Source of the DNA: Welwitschia mirabilis
Lineage: Eukaryota > Gnetophyta > Gnetopsida > Welwitschiales
Assembly (NCBI GenBank): GCA_051453625.1
Contig: JBOZIK010000001.1
Span: forward strand, 5,751,206 to 5,785,963
Direction: 5' to 3'
Length of the DNA: 34,758 nucleotides
The notes under the pieces are model-generated. The model was not told the origin of the DNA. It searched no databases and saw only the letters and a list, made by a program, of their open reading frames with translations. Position numbers and translations under genes: made by a program. Below are positions 1-9,828 of the stretch, piece by piece (within the stretch, counting starts at the first letter, position 1; every line of letters starts with the position of its first letter).

Positions 1-347
1 AGATTTGAGGGATCTCTTTACATGATTAGTTAATGGATTTACCAATTTTTATAAATATATTTTTCTCCCTCCCCTTAGCATAGACTAAGATAAGGAAAAG
101 AGTTTAGGGACCTCTTAACATGCTTAGCTTCTATGTGTTTAATGGATGTTTTGGCCAAGTGACTAGGGAGTTTAATATAATTTTTGGTATTCATGTTGTG
201 TTACATTGTTTTTTTAAAATTTATTTTACATTATATTTGCATTAGAGTTTTATTAAGGTGAATGAGTCTGATCCTCAATAATCTATTTAAGATAAGCACT
301 ACTTCCCAGAAAAATCCTAAGGCTCATGGTATTAATGTATTATTTAT
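1..347. other. Unassigned AT-rich DNA with a degenerate direct repeat
   Basis: No coding region is supported. One short motif occurs twice about 98 bp apart: GGGATCTCTTTACATGATTAG at about 10-30 is echoed by a similar stretch at 108-128 (GGGACCTCTTAACATG...), each followed by a TTAATGGA-like tail. This suggests an old tandem duplication inside a repeat that I cannot classify. The segment ends at an N gap. Confidence 0.35.
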
Positions 348-602
348 NNNNNNNNNNNNNNNNNNNNNNNNNNNNNNNNNNNNNNNNNNNNNNNNNNNNN
401 NNNNNNNNNNNNNNNNNNNNNNNNNNNNNNNNNNNNNNNNNNNNNNNNNNNNNNNNNNNNNNNNNNNNNNNNNNNNNNNNNNNNNNNNNNNNNNNNNNNN
501 NNNNNNNNNNNNNNNNNNNNNNNNNNNNNNNNNNNNNNNNNNNNNNNNNNNNNNNNNNNNNNNNNNNNNNNNNNNNNNNNNNNNNNNNNNNNNNNNNNNN
601 NN
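348..602. other. Assembly gap (N run)
   Basis: All positions are N. Apparent open frames crossing it are artefacts of translating N. Confidence 0.98.
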
Positions 603-1511
603 AGGGATAAAATAATTTTTAAAATTTATTTTATAAAACTATCTCAGAATTTATAAGCAAAAAATAACAAAAAAAGGTTTCCATTTTCATAATTTACAAA
701 TATTTTTGGCTAAACATTGAGTAGTTCACATTATAGATAATTTAATAATCTTTCCAAAAAGTATTTACTCATTGAAAAATTCCAATCATTAAACGTTATA
801 GCCATTTTAGTGAAGGGTATTAGTTTAGTAATTCTTCAAATTAGGTAGTTTTTACGGTTAAATGTTTGAGCCTGTAAAATACATCTAGACTAACTTAAAT
901 TTATTAAAATTAGTTTTTAGGAATAATTTAAGGATCCTAATTTAATAAAATCAAGCATATTTTATTTCTACATTTTTAAATAATTAATTATAAATTTTTA
1001 TTTTTAATGTCTTCTAAAAGGTAAGAAAATATATAAATAATTTTAATATTATAGAAATTATCTAGTGGAAGTACCAAATTATCATAAATATTATTTATGA
1101 TTTCTATTTAAGTTATGTTTATTTTTATACTCTTTTTATATACTTTTTATTGAAATTTAGACTCTTACTCTTTCCTTTCATGCATAAACATTAGGGATGT
1201 CTACTTAATAATTCTAGGGATGTGTTATCTACTTAATTAGCTCCATTAATTTTTTTCTAATAAGACATGCATATATTATTTTACCTACCTCTATTTTTGT
1301 ATAGGCACTTAGCAATGATAAAGATGATTTTTAGTTGGCTTAGTTTTCATAAATGAAGCATGTTTTTATGATATAACTTCAATCTATAAATATGTCTTAT
1401 TTGAAAGAATTATTATAATGTAGTTTTTTTTCATTTATTTTCATTTCTACACTTTAAAAACTGTATGATTTTATTTTATAACAAACCAAAATAGATTCTT
1501 GTACATTATAT
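603..1511. other. Unassigned AT-rich DNA, nothing recognised
   Basis: About 900 bases rich in A/T homopolymers. I see no protein similarity, PBS, TATA-plus-leader arrangement or clear repeat. It probably belongs to an old repeat or to unselected intergenic DNA. Confidence 0.4.
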
Positions 1512-1820
1512 NNNNNNNNNNNNNNNNNNNNNNNNNNNNNNNNNNNNNNNNNNNNNNNNNNNNNNNNNNNNNNNNNNNNNNNNNNNNNNNNNNNNNNNNN
1601 NNNNNNNNNNNNNNNNNNNNNNNNNNNNNNNNNNNNNNNNNNNNNNNNNNNNNNNNNNNNNNNNNNNNNNNNNNNNNNNNNNNNNNNNNNNNNNNNNNNN
1701 NNNNNNNNNNNNNNNNNNNNNNNNNNNNNNNNNNNNNNNNNNNNNNNNNNNNNNNNNNNNNNNNNNNNNNNNNNNNNNNNNNNNNNNNNNNNNNNNNNNN
1801 NNNNNNNNNNNNNNNNNNNN
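1512..1820. other. Assembly gap (N run)
   Basis: All positions are N. Confidence 0.98.
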
Positions 1821-2379
1821 TTAAGGAAGTGGGGGTTACTTATAAGTATGCATCCATCTCAGATATGGCCTGTCACCTGTATTTGGTTTATATCGAGGTC
1901 AAGGTAAAGTCTAAGCCTATCGAGTGGAGCCCAACCATGTTTATATAGTTTAGAATCTGAAGTAGAACCAACTCATGTCTAGAGGATGGCTATATATAGA
2001 TTTCAAATGCCATTAATAGAAGATGAAACTCCTATTATATTGGTTAGGCACTATCCTAAAACTTATCCACTATATGTGATAAAATAAGTTAATATCCCTT
2101 CAACTTTATACAAGATATTTTTGTGTGATAAAAAAAAAAGTTAGAAATAAATATAGGATACAATTTTGACATTTTTATTGTATGCAAAAAAAAAGGGTCT
2201 ATAGTTAAATACTAATTATGTTTTCTAATTATTTTAAATCTCATAATGTGTTAATACAATCTAAATAGGATTTGATTCTAGGTTCNNNNNNNNNNAAAAA
2301 AAAAAAATTATGGTTAATTAGGGTAATTAAAGTTAGGTTCTTTCTTTAGCCTTAATAAAGGCTACCCTTAAGACCTATA
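1821..2379. other. Unresolved segment with short open frames, possibly repeat-derived
   Basis: Just after the gap the plus strand reads about 40 codons ending near 1948 (ending ...KPIEWSPTMFI). A second frame from the ATG at 1986 reads MAIYRFQMPLIEDETPIILV and closes near 2087. Composition here is less AT-biased than in the neighbours, so coding ancestry is possible, but I do not recognise a family. A 10-base N run lies at 2286-2295. At about 2350-2400 a CCTTAAGACCT motif is duplicated about 20 bp apart. Confidence 0.25.
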
Positions 2380-3000
2380 TCATGCCCTTAAGACCTGTAT
2401 TATTAATGAAACTATCACCAGATCAAGGACAACATAAAACATAAGGGAAATATAATAGAACTAAATACACAATTGAAATAGAGTCTTATATTAAAGTAGA
2501 ACTAGCATCTAGGTTATAAAATAACTGAGCCTCAATGGAGGATGTAGAACCATTTACTAAGAAAACATTTTTGTGTAACTCACAAGATGGATCCCTAGCC
2601 CTTCGATCTCCTATTATGAGAATGTCTAATGCCAATGAAAATGGAGAGGAGAGTTGAAGGGGGTTCTTATTTATAGGAATAAGAAATAAAACCATCACAC
2701 AAAAGGTAGTTCAAAATCCACTCAATTACAAAAAAGAAATAAATGAAATGAAAAAATATTAGTTGGTAGTTACAGTTATCATCTTGCCTATCATGGAAAT
2801 GACAATGAGGATGATGAATCAAATGTTACATTTTGCATCCTACATGTTATGGAAACAACCATGGGGATGACACTTTTTTAGCAAAGATGACTTAGCAGTA
2901 TTGGCTTCAATCCATGTCAACACTTCCATGTGGCATCTATAATGTTGTCATCTTACTTATCATGGAGATGATAGCCTTCTTTATTCTTCCAACTTAAGAG
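2380..3000 (-). mobile_element. Athila-like Ty3/gypsy LTR fragment (minus strand)
   Basis: Read on the minus strand, this stretch aligns in the same order with the plus-strand LTR near the right end of the window. It has hairpin-type GTCATC/GATGAY repeats (2944-2974, 2835-2872, 2775-2815), then an identical TATAAATAAG box (2675 to 2666), then a shared CCCCTTCAACTCTCC leader. This is followed by GTTATTTTATAACC-like and CTTTAATATAA-like words and a CTTATG...GATCT...GGGCA stretch. The shared order of promoter, leader and U5-like sequence supports one LTR family. No PBS or internal region was found on its downstream (left) side, so it may be a solo LTR or a truncated copy. Both borders are uncertain. 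Confidence 0.6.
2666..2675 (-). promoter_or_regulatory. TATA box of Athila-like LTR
   Basis: The minus strand reads TATAAATAAG followed directly by a pyrimidine-rich leader (CCCCCTTCAACTCTCC). The same box and leader occur on the plus strand at 33654, which supports a conserved LTR promoter rather than chance AT-richness. Confidence 0.55.
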
Positions 3001-3889
3001 AAGCTAGTCTTTTTCATTAGTGATATTCTTTCAAGACACAATGTATTAAAATATGTTTTAAATGCCTTTAATCATGCCAAGAATTATACATTTTTATGAT
3101 CATTCATTAATTCTCTATAATCCTCAAAATTGCATCTAAATATGTATAAATTTCCTGTAAAATAGTTCATCATACTCCATCAAATACATACAATTTGGTA
3201 GTGTATTATTATTCTAATGATCAATTATAGCTAAGGAGTTCTTTATATTTACCTCTCTTCTTTTGATGTAATGTATATTTTCTTACTTCTAATACAATAA
3301 TTGGTTTTTCATTCTTTCATTATTAATACACAATTCATTTAGTATTACCAAACTTTAAGTAAGACTAGTTCTTCAATAAATTTCATTCTTTTATTGTTAA
3401 TGCACATTAGTTTGGTATTATCAATTTTTAGGTAGATCTACCTTATCATTAAATTTTTTTTATTATTGATTAAGTTGTTTGAGGTTATTTTTAAGATATC
3501 ATAGTCACTATGATTTGATGGATTTGGTGTACATTCATTCATACTTTCCATACTTATAAAAGATTATGAAGTATTAAAGGGATTAAATAACTCATTAACA
3601 CTTATGTGATGGATGATATTATGCCTTCAAACTAATCCTTAGTGACTTAATAAATTTATTTAATTCTAGGACTATAAGAGGTATTGAAATAAAGGGGGAA
3701 CATTAGCTGAATTAGTTAGATCCTTAGAGCACTTTCATTTCCTTATGACATTAACTAAAAACCACTTTAATTCTTAACTTTCTAATTTTACTTTATTTTG
3801 AGTTACATTTCAAGTTAAATAATCATGTTTCTTTTATTTAATTACCACATATTTATTCCCATGGAAGAATGATATTAGGTTCTCATATA
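3001..3889. other. Unassigned AT-rich DNA with a 74 bp tandem duplication
   Basis: No coding similarity is visible. A TTCATTCTTTYATTRTTAA unit starting at 3308 recurs at 3382 and continues with similar sequence (TTTRGTATTA...CTTTAAGTA-like), giving a diverged tandem duplication of period 74. The segment lies between the Athila-like LTR and the truncated RT of copia-1. It could be flanking DNA or the missing 3' part of that element decayed beyond recognition. Confidence 0.4.
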
Positions 3890-4270
3890 GTTTTAAATCT
3901 ATTCACTATTATATATGAACACTCAATGTGTACCTCCTCCTGAAGTATGCTATTCAAAATGTAATATTCATAACCATTTAATAGAATTTGAATTCTTTAA
4001 CATATGTAAAATCTAAAAGCATTCTTATAGACTTCATATGTATCACTATCATAAATGTTTCTTTAAAATTTATTTCTTCTTTGTTAATTATGCCCTTTGA
4101 CTACTAGCCTTACTTTGTTTTTTATCATATTATCAGTTTTACTTATTGTATTTTTAAAGACTCATTTGTGCCAATGATAGGTTTGTTGAATGGCCTTAGA
4201 GTAAGTTCCTAAACATTACACCTTTTAAACTGATTTAGTTCTTCTTATATTGTTAGCATCAAATGCCTAT
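3890..4270 (-). pseudogene. copia-1 reverse transcriptase, N-terminal part only
   Basis: Copia reverse transcriptase copies element RNA into cDNA. The minus strand here aligns base for base with the start of RT in copia-2: the segment equivalent to the WxFK..D..G/RNKARLV region lies near 4080-4180, and the motif FLNSILQEEVH (family form roughly FLNG.L.EEVYV) at about 3925-3957. Downstream of this the family sequence (PPGF, the ALYGLKQ region, YVDD) cannot be found. The domain is therefore cut off before its catalytic YVDD. Several stops and frame changes are present. I infer a deletion or an old insertion junction near 3890. Confidence 0.6.
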
Positions 4271-4500
4271 CACTTTTTGGTTCATTAAGAGTTTTGAGTT
4301 CTACTTCTGAAATGTATGCTACAAATCCATAAAACTATTTAGTATGTCTTTGAGTTTTAATACTACCTTATGGGCTCCTAATGATGTTGCTTATAAAATA
4401 ACTCCTTTTTAATCTCATCATGTTTGAAGAGGTTTATTTCTTAGTTTATTATTCCTTCTTCTCCTCACTTCTTAGAGGGTTAGTTAAGCTATATGGGTAC

Positions 4501-4824
4501 CTAGTCATCTTGCACATAAATATAAGTTGAGTTAGTATCATCTAATTTGACATTGATAGTTTCCTTTACTACACAAGTTCTATTGTTAAATACTTGGTAG
4601 GCTTTAGTAACCATGGAATAACCTAAAAACATTCCTTTATCAAATTTGAAATTAAATTTCCTTAGATTATCCTTTTTGTTTAAAATAAAACATTTTAAAT
4701 CAAATACATGAAAATAACTTACTAAGGATTTCTTACCAGACCATGATTCATAAGAAGTTTTGGAAGTAAAGCATCTTATTATAACTTGGTAGGAAATGTA
4801 GCATGCAATGTTAATAACTTTCAT
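4501..4824 (-). pseudogene. copia-1 retroviral-polymerase SH3-like segment after integrase
   Basis: An uninterrupted 107-codon minus frame contains GKKSLVSYFHVFDLKCFIL, then KKDNLRKFNFKFDKGMFLGY, then KAYQVFNNRTCVV. These match the conserved segment between integrase and RT in plant copia polyproteins, annotated in domain databases as a retroviral polymerase SH3-like domain (family form: HVFGC.C..L, K.D..S..G.FLGYS...KAYRVFN.RT). The Gly-Cys of HVFGC has become Asp-Leu. The initial Met is internal to the old polyprotein, so this is a fragment that happens to remain open and not a gene. It lies between the integrase and RT remnants, as expected. Confidence 0.8.
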
Positions 4825-4859
4825 CTAAAAATAATATAGAATCTATTGGTCATTCATCA

Positions 4860-5516
4860 TTTATTTTTCCATTTCATTTAGAATCCTATTATTTCTTTTA
4901 GAAATTTCATTTTATTGTCAAATTCTTAGTATAAAGAATTAATAAAGGATATCAAACTATTCACAAAAGTCTCTAATCCTTTAATTCTTAAATTCAGTGT
5001 TATTATTACTTCTTATTATCTTAATCTTGTATCTCTTTTGATCTTGTAACCTCATACACAAGTTATAAAAGATGTCAAAGGTCTCATCCTTATGGGTAAG
5101 GAAGGCTACCCATGTGAAGTAAGAATAATCATTAATAACAGTTAGGTAGTATCTTTTTTTTACCTAGACCTTCAATAGAAAAAGAACTCATAATATTAAG
5201 ATGTAAAGGATCTAAAGGGTATTTCATAGGAATAGAGTTTTTATTACCAAACATTACCCTTATTTTCTTTCATTTCTAAAAATCCTTACATGTCTGATCA
5301 TCAGAACTTTATAGCTTAGGAAGTTCTCGTATCATATCTTTTGAAGATAAAGTCTTTATTAAGTCTTTGTTCATGTGACTAAGCTTTGTGTCATAGATTT
5401 TATTTACCTATAGTTCTTAATAAACACTTATTTTTCTTATTAATGACATCTTATAATGTAGTGATATAAACATTAGATTTCCTAATTCTAGTAAATAACA
5501 CCTCTTTTGAGTTATG
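4860..5516 (-). pseudogene. copia-1 GAG-pre-integrase and integrase core, inactive
   Basis: Integrase inserts element cDNA into host DNA. On the minus strand the zinc-binding/GAG-pre-integrase portion reads SHMNKDLIKTLSSKDM near 5340. It is followed by YPLDPLHLNIMSS near 5200 (family form LLHMDLFGP) and by SNNNTEF near 4990 (family form SDHGTEF or similar). Both catalytic-core aspartates of the DDE triad therefore appear as Asn, each a G-to-A change on the sense strand. Stops and frameshifts separate the blocks. The region follows the protease and precedes the SH3-like segment, as in copia elements. Confidence 0.75.
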
Positions 5517-5790
5517 CTATTTGATGACATAATCATCTTTAGTGAAAGTTATAGAAAATTTTACATCACATAAGATTATGTTGCAATCCTTTAACATAAA
5601 AAAAATATCTTTTAGCTTAGGAATATTATCTCCTCTAATGATTCTAATACCACTAATAAAAGCCTCTATGTTATTACCAAAATTGACTGCTCTTTTGTCT
5701 TGCTTTACCAAGGTGATAAATCTAGATTTACTTTTAGTCATATGTCCTAAACATCCATTGTCAATGTACTACACATGTTTCTTCATAGCT
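5517..5790 (-). pseudogene. copia-1 aspartic protease, active-site motif damaged
   Basis: The minus strand reads YIDNGCLGHMTKSKSRFITL, equivalent to the copia protease start WxLDSGCSxHMTG. The Trp before it is a stop (TGG to TAG), and the catalytic D-S/T-G is D-N-G. A 74-codon frame continues (NFGNNIEAFISGIRIIRGDN, then ...FFMLKDCNIILCD), corresponding to the flap and the family's NVLLVDGLKHNLLS region. Retroviral proteases cleave the polyprotein; this copy cannot because of the stop and the altered active site. The open plus-strand frame at the same place is a shadow. Confidence 0.8.
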
Positions 5791-6590
5791 TGTAGTGCAA
5801 TATAAGCTAAGAGAGATGGTCTTAATTTTTGAAATCCATATCTTCTTAAGTTTATCCTAAATAAGATATTTTACCATACTTCTTGGCATTTTGACATTGC
5901 TAGCATAATATCTAATGTTGAATTTGAAAGGACAATTACATTGATAATGATCACATTTATAGTAATAGTAACGTGTAATATTATTACTATAAGCTATATG
6001 TTCTTACCTTATCTTATAGTTCTATTTATTAAATAAAGATGCTGAAGTACTAGTGGAGGCTTTATTGTCACCTAAACTATTTTTATTGTTTAGACTTTTC
6101 CATTATCCAAGCATGATGTTTAAAGTCTCTTTTCTTTAAGTAAACTTCTCATTGATTCTTTTAGTATTAGTAAGTTTTTATTTAACATTCTTTAATTTAC
6201 ATGTTAACTGACCAATCTTAGCTCTAAGAACTAAGTTTTTAGATGATAATTTATTATCAGAACCTTTTTTATGTTCATATGCTAATTTATAAGAATGAAT
6301 CAATTTTTTTATTTTAGAACATACCTTTTTTTTAACTTGATAAACTTTTTAAAAATTAATTCATACTTATATCAAAGTTTATACCTCTTTCTTCTTCACT
6401 TTTTAATTCAAATTATCCTTTTCCTTCCTCATTTTCACTTTGGATATGCATAATGACCATGTAAGATGGATGATTTATTTCATTATTAGAGGTATATACT
6501 TCATTTGTATCCTCATCATTATGATAACATGTAATAAGATTATCTTATTCTTGGGTTCTTTCTTTTGTGTTTTTTCTATAATCTTTTAGA
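5791..6590 (-). pseudogene. copia-1 gag C-terminal region (coiled-coil-like, second zinc-knuckle remnant)
   Basis: On the minus strand this is a Lys/Glu/Asn-rich, heavily broken reading region between the gag zinc knuckle and protease. It aligns in order with the equivalent part of copia-2 at 13580-14200, where a Glu/Lys-rich, coiled-coil-like segment is visible. Near 5950-5975 a Cys/His cluster (YYKCDHYQCNCPFKF) looks like the remnant of the second CCHC knuckle that SIRE-type elements carry just before protease. Its spacing is no longer canonical, so I am only moderately sure. Confidence 0.5.
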
Positions 6591-7812
6591 GTTAAGACAT
6601 TTTAAGGCTATGTGTTCATATCCTTCACAAATCCAATATTCTAGTTTTGAGATATTAGTTTTAGAAGAAAGTGAAGAGCTATTAGAAAATTTTACTTTGA
6701 ACATATCTTTGTATTGAAATATAAACGGTTTTTTGTAGTCATTCTTTTTGTTGTTCTTTTATAAAAGAATCCTTTTGACTTTTCGTGTGATGAGAGTTAG
6801 TTTTTTTTCCATATCTTTTTGAGAGTCATCTCCGTTTGACACTTCTTTTGTTTTATCTTTAAAAAAATACCTTAGATTCTTACTAGCTTTAAGAGAAATA
6901 GGATTCTCCTTTAGAGTACCATCTTAGCTAAGATTCATCTTGTAAGCCATTAGTGAACTTTATAAGTCCTCAATCTTCATTCTATTGAAATCTCTTGATT
7001 ATTCCATGGCTAATGTTTTCCACATCTTTTTGAAAGTCATCTCCATTTGACACTTCTTTTGTTTTATCTTTTAAAAATTACCTTAAATTCTTACTAGCTT
7101 TAAGAGAAACAAGATTCTCCTTTAGAGTACCATCGTAACTAAGATTCATCTTGCAAGCCATTAGTGAACTTTATAAGTCCTCAATCTTCATTTTATTTAA
7201 ATCTCTTGATTCTTCCATGGCTAATGTTTTAGGCCTATGTTTTGAAGTTAAGATCTAATAACCTTTGAAATTACATTAGCCTCAGGAAGATTTTCATCAA
7301 TGTCATATATGGCATTTACTATGTTAGAGATTCTTGTGAAGTACTCATGTACTCTCTCTCCATTATTCATTTTTAAATTTTCAAACTAATTGGTCTAGAC
7401 AAGAAAATTTGATTACTTGAGAATGGGCATTCCTTCATATATTCCCATCAAAATGTTCCATATCTCTTGTGCTATTTTTGATCTAGCTGTTTAGTTGAAT
7501 TCCTTCATTATAAGATCTGAATAAAGAGCATTCTTTACCTTTGAGTCATATATGAAGGCTACCTTTTCTTTATCTTTCTAGTTTCTTATAGGGTTGATTT
7601 AAGTGATGGAATTTCATGCAACATGTATAATGGTTTCTGTAGGAACTAAGTATTCATCTTTAATGCTTTACCAAACTTAAAACTCAAACTATAAGTACAC
7701 CTACATCATCATATTTTAATAGGAATAATTTATTCTATCAAATAGTAGAGGTTTAAGGATTAACACCTTTTCATAGTTCATTTAATAATATTTCTCATAT
7801 TTATAATTACCT
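6591..7812 (-). pseudogene. copia-1 gag (UBN2-type capsid region plus CCHC knuckle)
   Basis: Gag forms the particle and binds element RNA. Sense-strand fragments match the plant copia gag: VKNALYSDLIMKEFN near 7540, KIAQEIWNILMGIYEG near 7460, then RVHEYFTRISNIVNAIYDID near 7340, NLPEANVISKVIRS near 7270, and MKIEDL*SSLMACKMNLS near 7150. The knuckle YWICEGYEHIALKC (6599-6641) keeps the C-X2-C-X4-H-X4-C spacing, but the first Cys is Tyr (TGT to TAT). A 211 bp tandem duplication (6807-7230) repeats the MKIEDL...MNL part; since 211 is not a multiple of three it shifts the frame. Confidence 0.75.
6807..7230 (-). repeat. 211 bp tandem duplication inside copia-1 gag
   Basis: Copy A (about 6807-7017) and copy B (about 7018-7230) match closely along their whole length, from CCAYATCTTTTTGARAGTCATC to TTCCATGGCTAATGTTTT, with a constant offset of 211. 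Copia-2 lacks this part of gag, so it cannot show the ancestral state. The few differences are mostly transitions, suggesting the duplication is younger than the element's oldest decay or has been homogenised. Confidence 0.9.
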
Positions 7813-7814
7813 TC

Positions 7815-7825
7815 TTTGATACTAG
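7815..7825 (-). promoter_or_regulatory. Decayed primer-binding site of copia-1
   Basis: The minus strand reads TAGTATCAAAG where the canonical initiator-Met tRNA site of plant LTR elements is TGGTATCAGAG; the two differences are G to A. It sits between the LTR end (...GATCTTCA AC) and gag. The same LTR-PBS junction can be aligned at 14435-14449 in copia-2. Confidence 0.6.
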
Positions 7826-7827
7826 TT

Positions 7828-8400
7828 GAAGATCATTGAACTCAAAGAAAAGGTATAAATGAGTTTTAAAAAATAAAAATCCCAGCTGAAATCAAATAAA
7901 AATGCATGATAGAGATCACACCTTTAGGTATTCTTAACTTAAAAATAGTGGTTTTGGAGCATACCCAACCTTACATATTGCTTCTCATAATACCCTCTTT
8001 TCATCAAGGTTTACAATGAACCAAAATAAGGTTGTACTCTTAAGCGCTCAAGAAAACACACCTATATAAGGATTTTCTTATACTTTGGAATCCCTAAGTA
8101 AGGGATCTTAAAGATGATAATAATTTATGAATTAGAAAGAATAAATTCAATAAGCTGATAGCCCTATAGTAACATGTCAATTAACAATGCTAATAAGAAA
8201 ATAATAATCCTAAAAGATATCAGTTTGATGAAATGCTTAAGTTTTCCTTAATGTAGTTACCCATGAATATTTAATATTAGAGTTATGGAGCTATGAGAAA
8301 TTCAATGATCAAATAATATCTTTAATAAATGATTCTCTTCATCAAGGACATAGAAATACTCATGTGTAATGTCAATCATCTAAACAAGTAACTTTTTTCT
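7828..8400 (-). repeat. Degraded LTR of copia-1 (U5/R end)
   Basis: This aligns in order with 8434-9075 and with 14449-15080: AAATGAGTT near the LTR end, TAGATATTCTTAA-like, AGTGGTTTT, a CACACCTATATAAGGA promoter word at 8058-8072, a TCAATAAGCTGATAGC-like stretch and a CAATCAT word near 8380. It stops where the next, less diverged LTR begins at 8434. The missing left half of the LTR (in sense terms) would fit copia-2 having inserted into the 5' LTR of copia-1, but the junction is not clean enough to prove it. Confidence 0.6.
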
Positions 8401-8433
8401 CTTTACACTTTTTATCTTTTATGCTTTAACTAC

Positions 8434-9828
8434 TAAGGATTAATTAAATTCAAAAGAAGAGGTGAAGGGTTTTACTAAATAAAATTTTAACTAAATAATA
8501 GAATGAAAATTTATAATAGTATACCTTACCAAGATAATGTGGTTCCTTAACCTAGATACATCCACACACAGAGGATAGCTTCTACTCACACCTCTAGATA
8601 TTCTTAATCTACAAAAAAATAGTGGTTTTATGGTATACCACCAATATTACTACAAATGAGATTCTTCTCATAAGGTATCATTCTCTTCCCCTTAAGGAAA
8701 TAATGGTTTTCTAGATCATCCATAACATTTGCCACAAATAAGTACTCATAGGCATAACATCAACACACCTATACAAGGGTTGTCTTACAATGTGTTTGGT
8801 ATTCAAAAATGGACTTTATTTAACATCTAATAATAACATAGTTCATAAAGTAAAACTAAAAGTACAAAACAATAGTAAATCCAATGAGATAGCAATGATG
8901 AAGATTTGAGATCCTTAATGTTATTGTTCTTGTTATAAGTGTAAATGAAGAATATAGTAATGAAAATCTAAGAGTGAACGGTAATAGTAGTACTAGCTTC
9001 TTTGCAATGATACCTTGAATCTTTGTGAGAAGTATCTTTTACTCATCTAAGATTCTTTGAATGTTAATCATTGAGAACCAAGAAATCTTTAAATTTCTAA
9101 TTAATCAATAAAGTGCTAAAAGTTCTTCTTAGATTTGTAACATTAAGGCTTTATAGGATTGAAGAAGATCTAGTAATTTGAGCTTGAAAGATAGCCATTT
9201 AATTTTGTAACCATTGTATGATAGATATCTAACATTTGTGCTTCAAGCACATAAGTTTGATTTTAATCAATGTGAAATTTGCCCTAAAACATATTTAATT
9301 TGTAGATGTCTTCACCAAAGATGTCTTTACTTTTGTAGATTTCTTTAGTTAACTTGCCTTGATTTTGATAAATTTTACTTTGTAGTATCCTTAGACATTC
9401 ATGATCATATATCTATGATGTACAAATTCATAGCTCACCTAAAGCATTAGATATTAGTTAAAAAACAAATTGATTCTATTACTTATTTTCGCTTAATATA
9501 GATATCTTCAAGATGTAGACATCTTCGTATGTATTATATTCAACTTTCAACTTAATCATCTTAAATATGATAGTTGTCTTTTATCTTATGACTTAAATTC
9601 CATCACATTTAAGATTTCTTCAGATTTATAGACATTTTTACTTAAGATGTCTTTAATTTTTTAGATGTTTTCAAATAATTAATTTGTTGGTTTACCATCT
9701 AATCCCTTTCATGAAATGTTTCCTTTAAAGATCTATCATGATCTAGTACCTATCAAGGTCTGATGTTCCTATAATGATCTATCTATATAATGATACAAAA
9801 TATTTGATAAGTGGAATTATCAAAACTA
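8434..9828 (-). repeat. copia-family LTR (likely 3' LTR of copia-2)
   Basis: This is collinear with 14449-15812 over its whole length. Shared blocks include AAGATAATGTGGTT, AGATATTCTTAA, AAATAATGGTTTTCT, AACAAGTACTCATAGG, TTACAATGTGTTT, AATAGTAGTACTAGCT, GATTAATCAATAAAGTGC-like and ATATTTGATAAGTGGAA. In the sense direction it would start near the TTTTGATAATTCC word (about 9825), a start typical of SIRE-type LTRs. It contains several AGATGTCT/AGACATCT motifs. Next to it at 8421-8432, TAGTTAAAGC could be a ruined PBS, in which case this LTR would be a 5' LTR; that is unresolved. Confidence 0.7.
8764..8779 (-). promoter_or_regulatory. TATA-like box of the copia LTR, copy at 8764
   Basis: The minus strand reads CCCTTGTATAGGTGTG. 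The equivalent positions in the other copies read CCTTATATAGGTGTG (8058-8072) and CCCTTATATGGATGTG (14782-14797). The conserved position and the TATATAG form in one copy suggest the LTR promoter, upstream of a leader containing the GTTAAGAATATCTAGAG word. Confidence 0.4.

Larger units (their letters stand above)
3890..8400 (-). mobile_element. Ty1/copia SIRE-like element 'copia-1', truncated
   Basis: In sense order (high to low coordinate) this holds a degraded LTR end, a decayed PBS, gag with a zinc knuckle, protease, integrase, the SH3-like segment after integrase and the first part of RT. Protease-integrase-RT order defines Ty1/copia. The gag style and close resemblance to copia-2, whose RT motifs look SIRE-like, suggest the SIRE/Maximus lineage. 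RNase H, polypurine tract and 3' LTR are missing: recognisable RT stops near 3890. Frames are broken throughout by stops and indels, so it is inactive. Confidence 0.75.

Noticed and set aside
262-615. Open frames over N runs (also at 1499-1948, 16630-16938, 17063-17643)
   Set aside because: They consist mostly of translated N and carry no evidence of coding.
5542-5805. 87-codon plus-strand frame (and 13362-13571)
   Set aside because: Shadows of the copia protease regions, which match their family on the opposite strand.
9304-9660. CRISPR-like or satellite array made of AGATGTCT words
   Set aside because: The repeats are only 8 bp, irregularly spaced and in both orientations; no spacer structure, and the context is a plant LTR.
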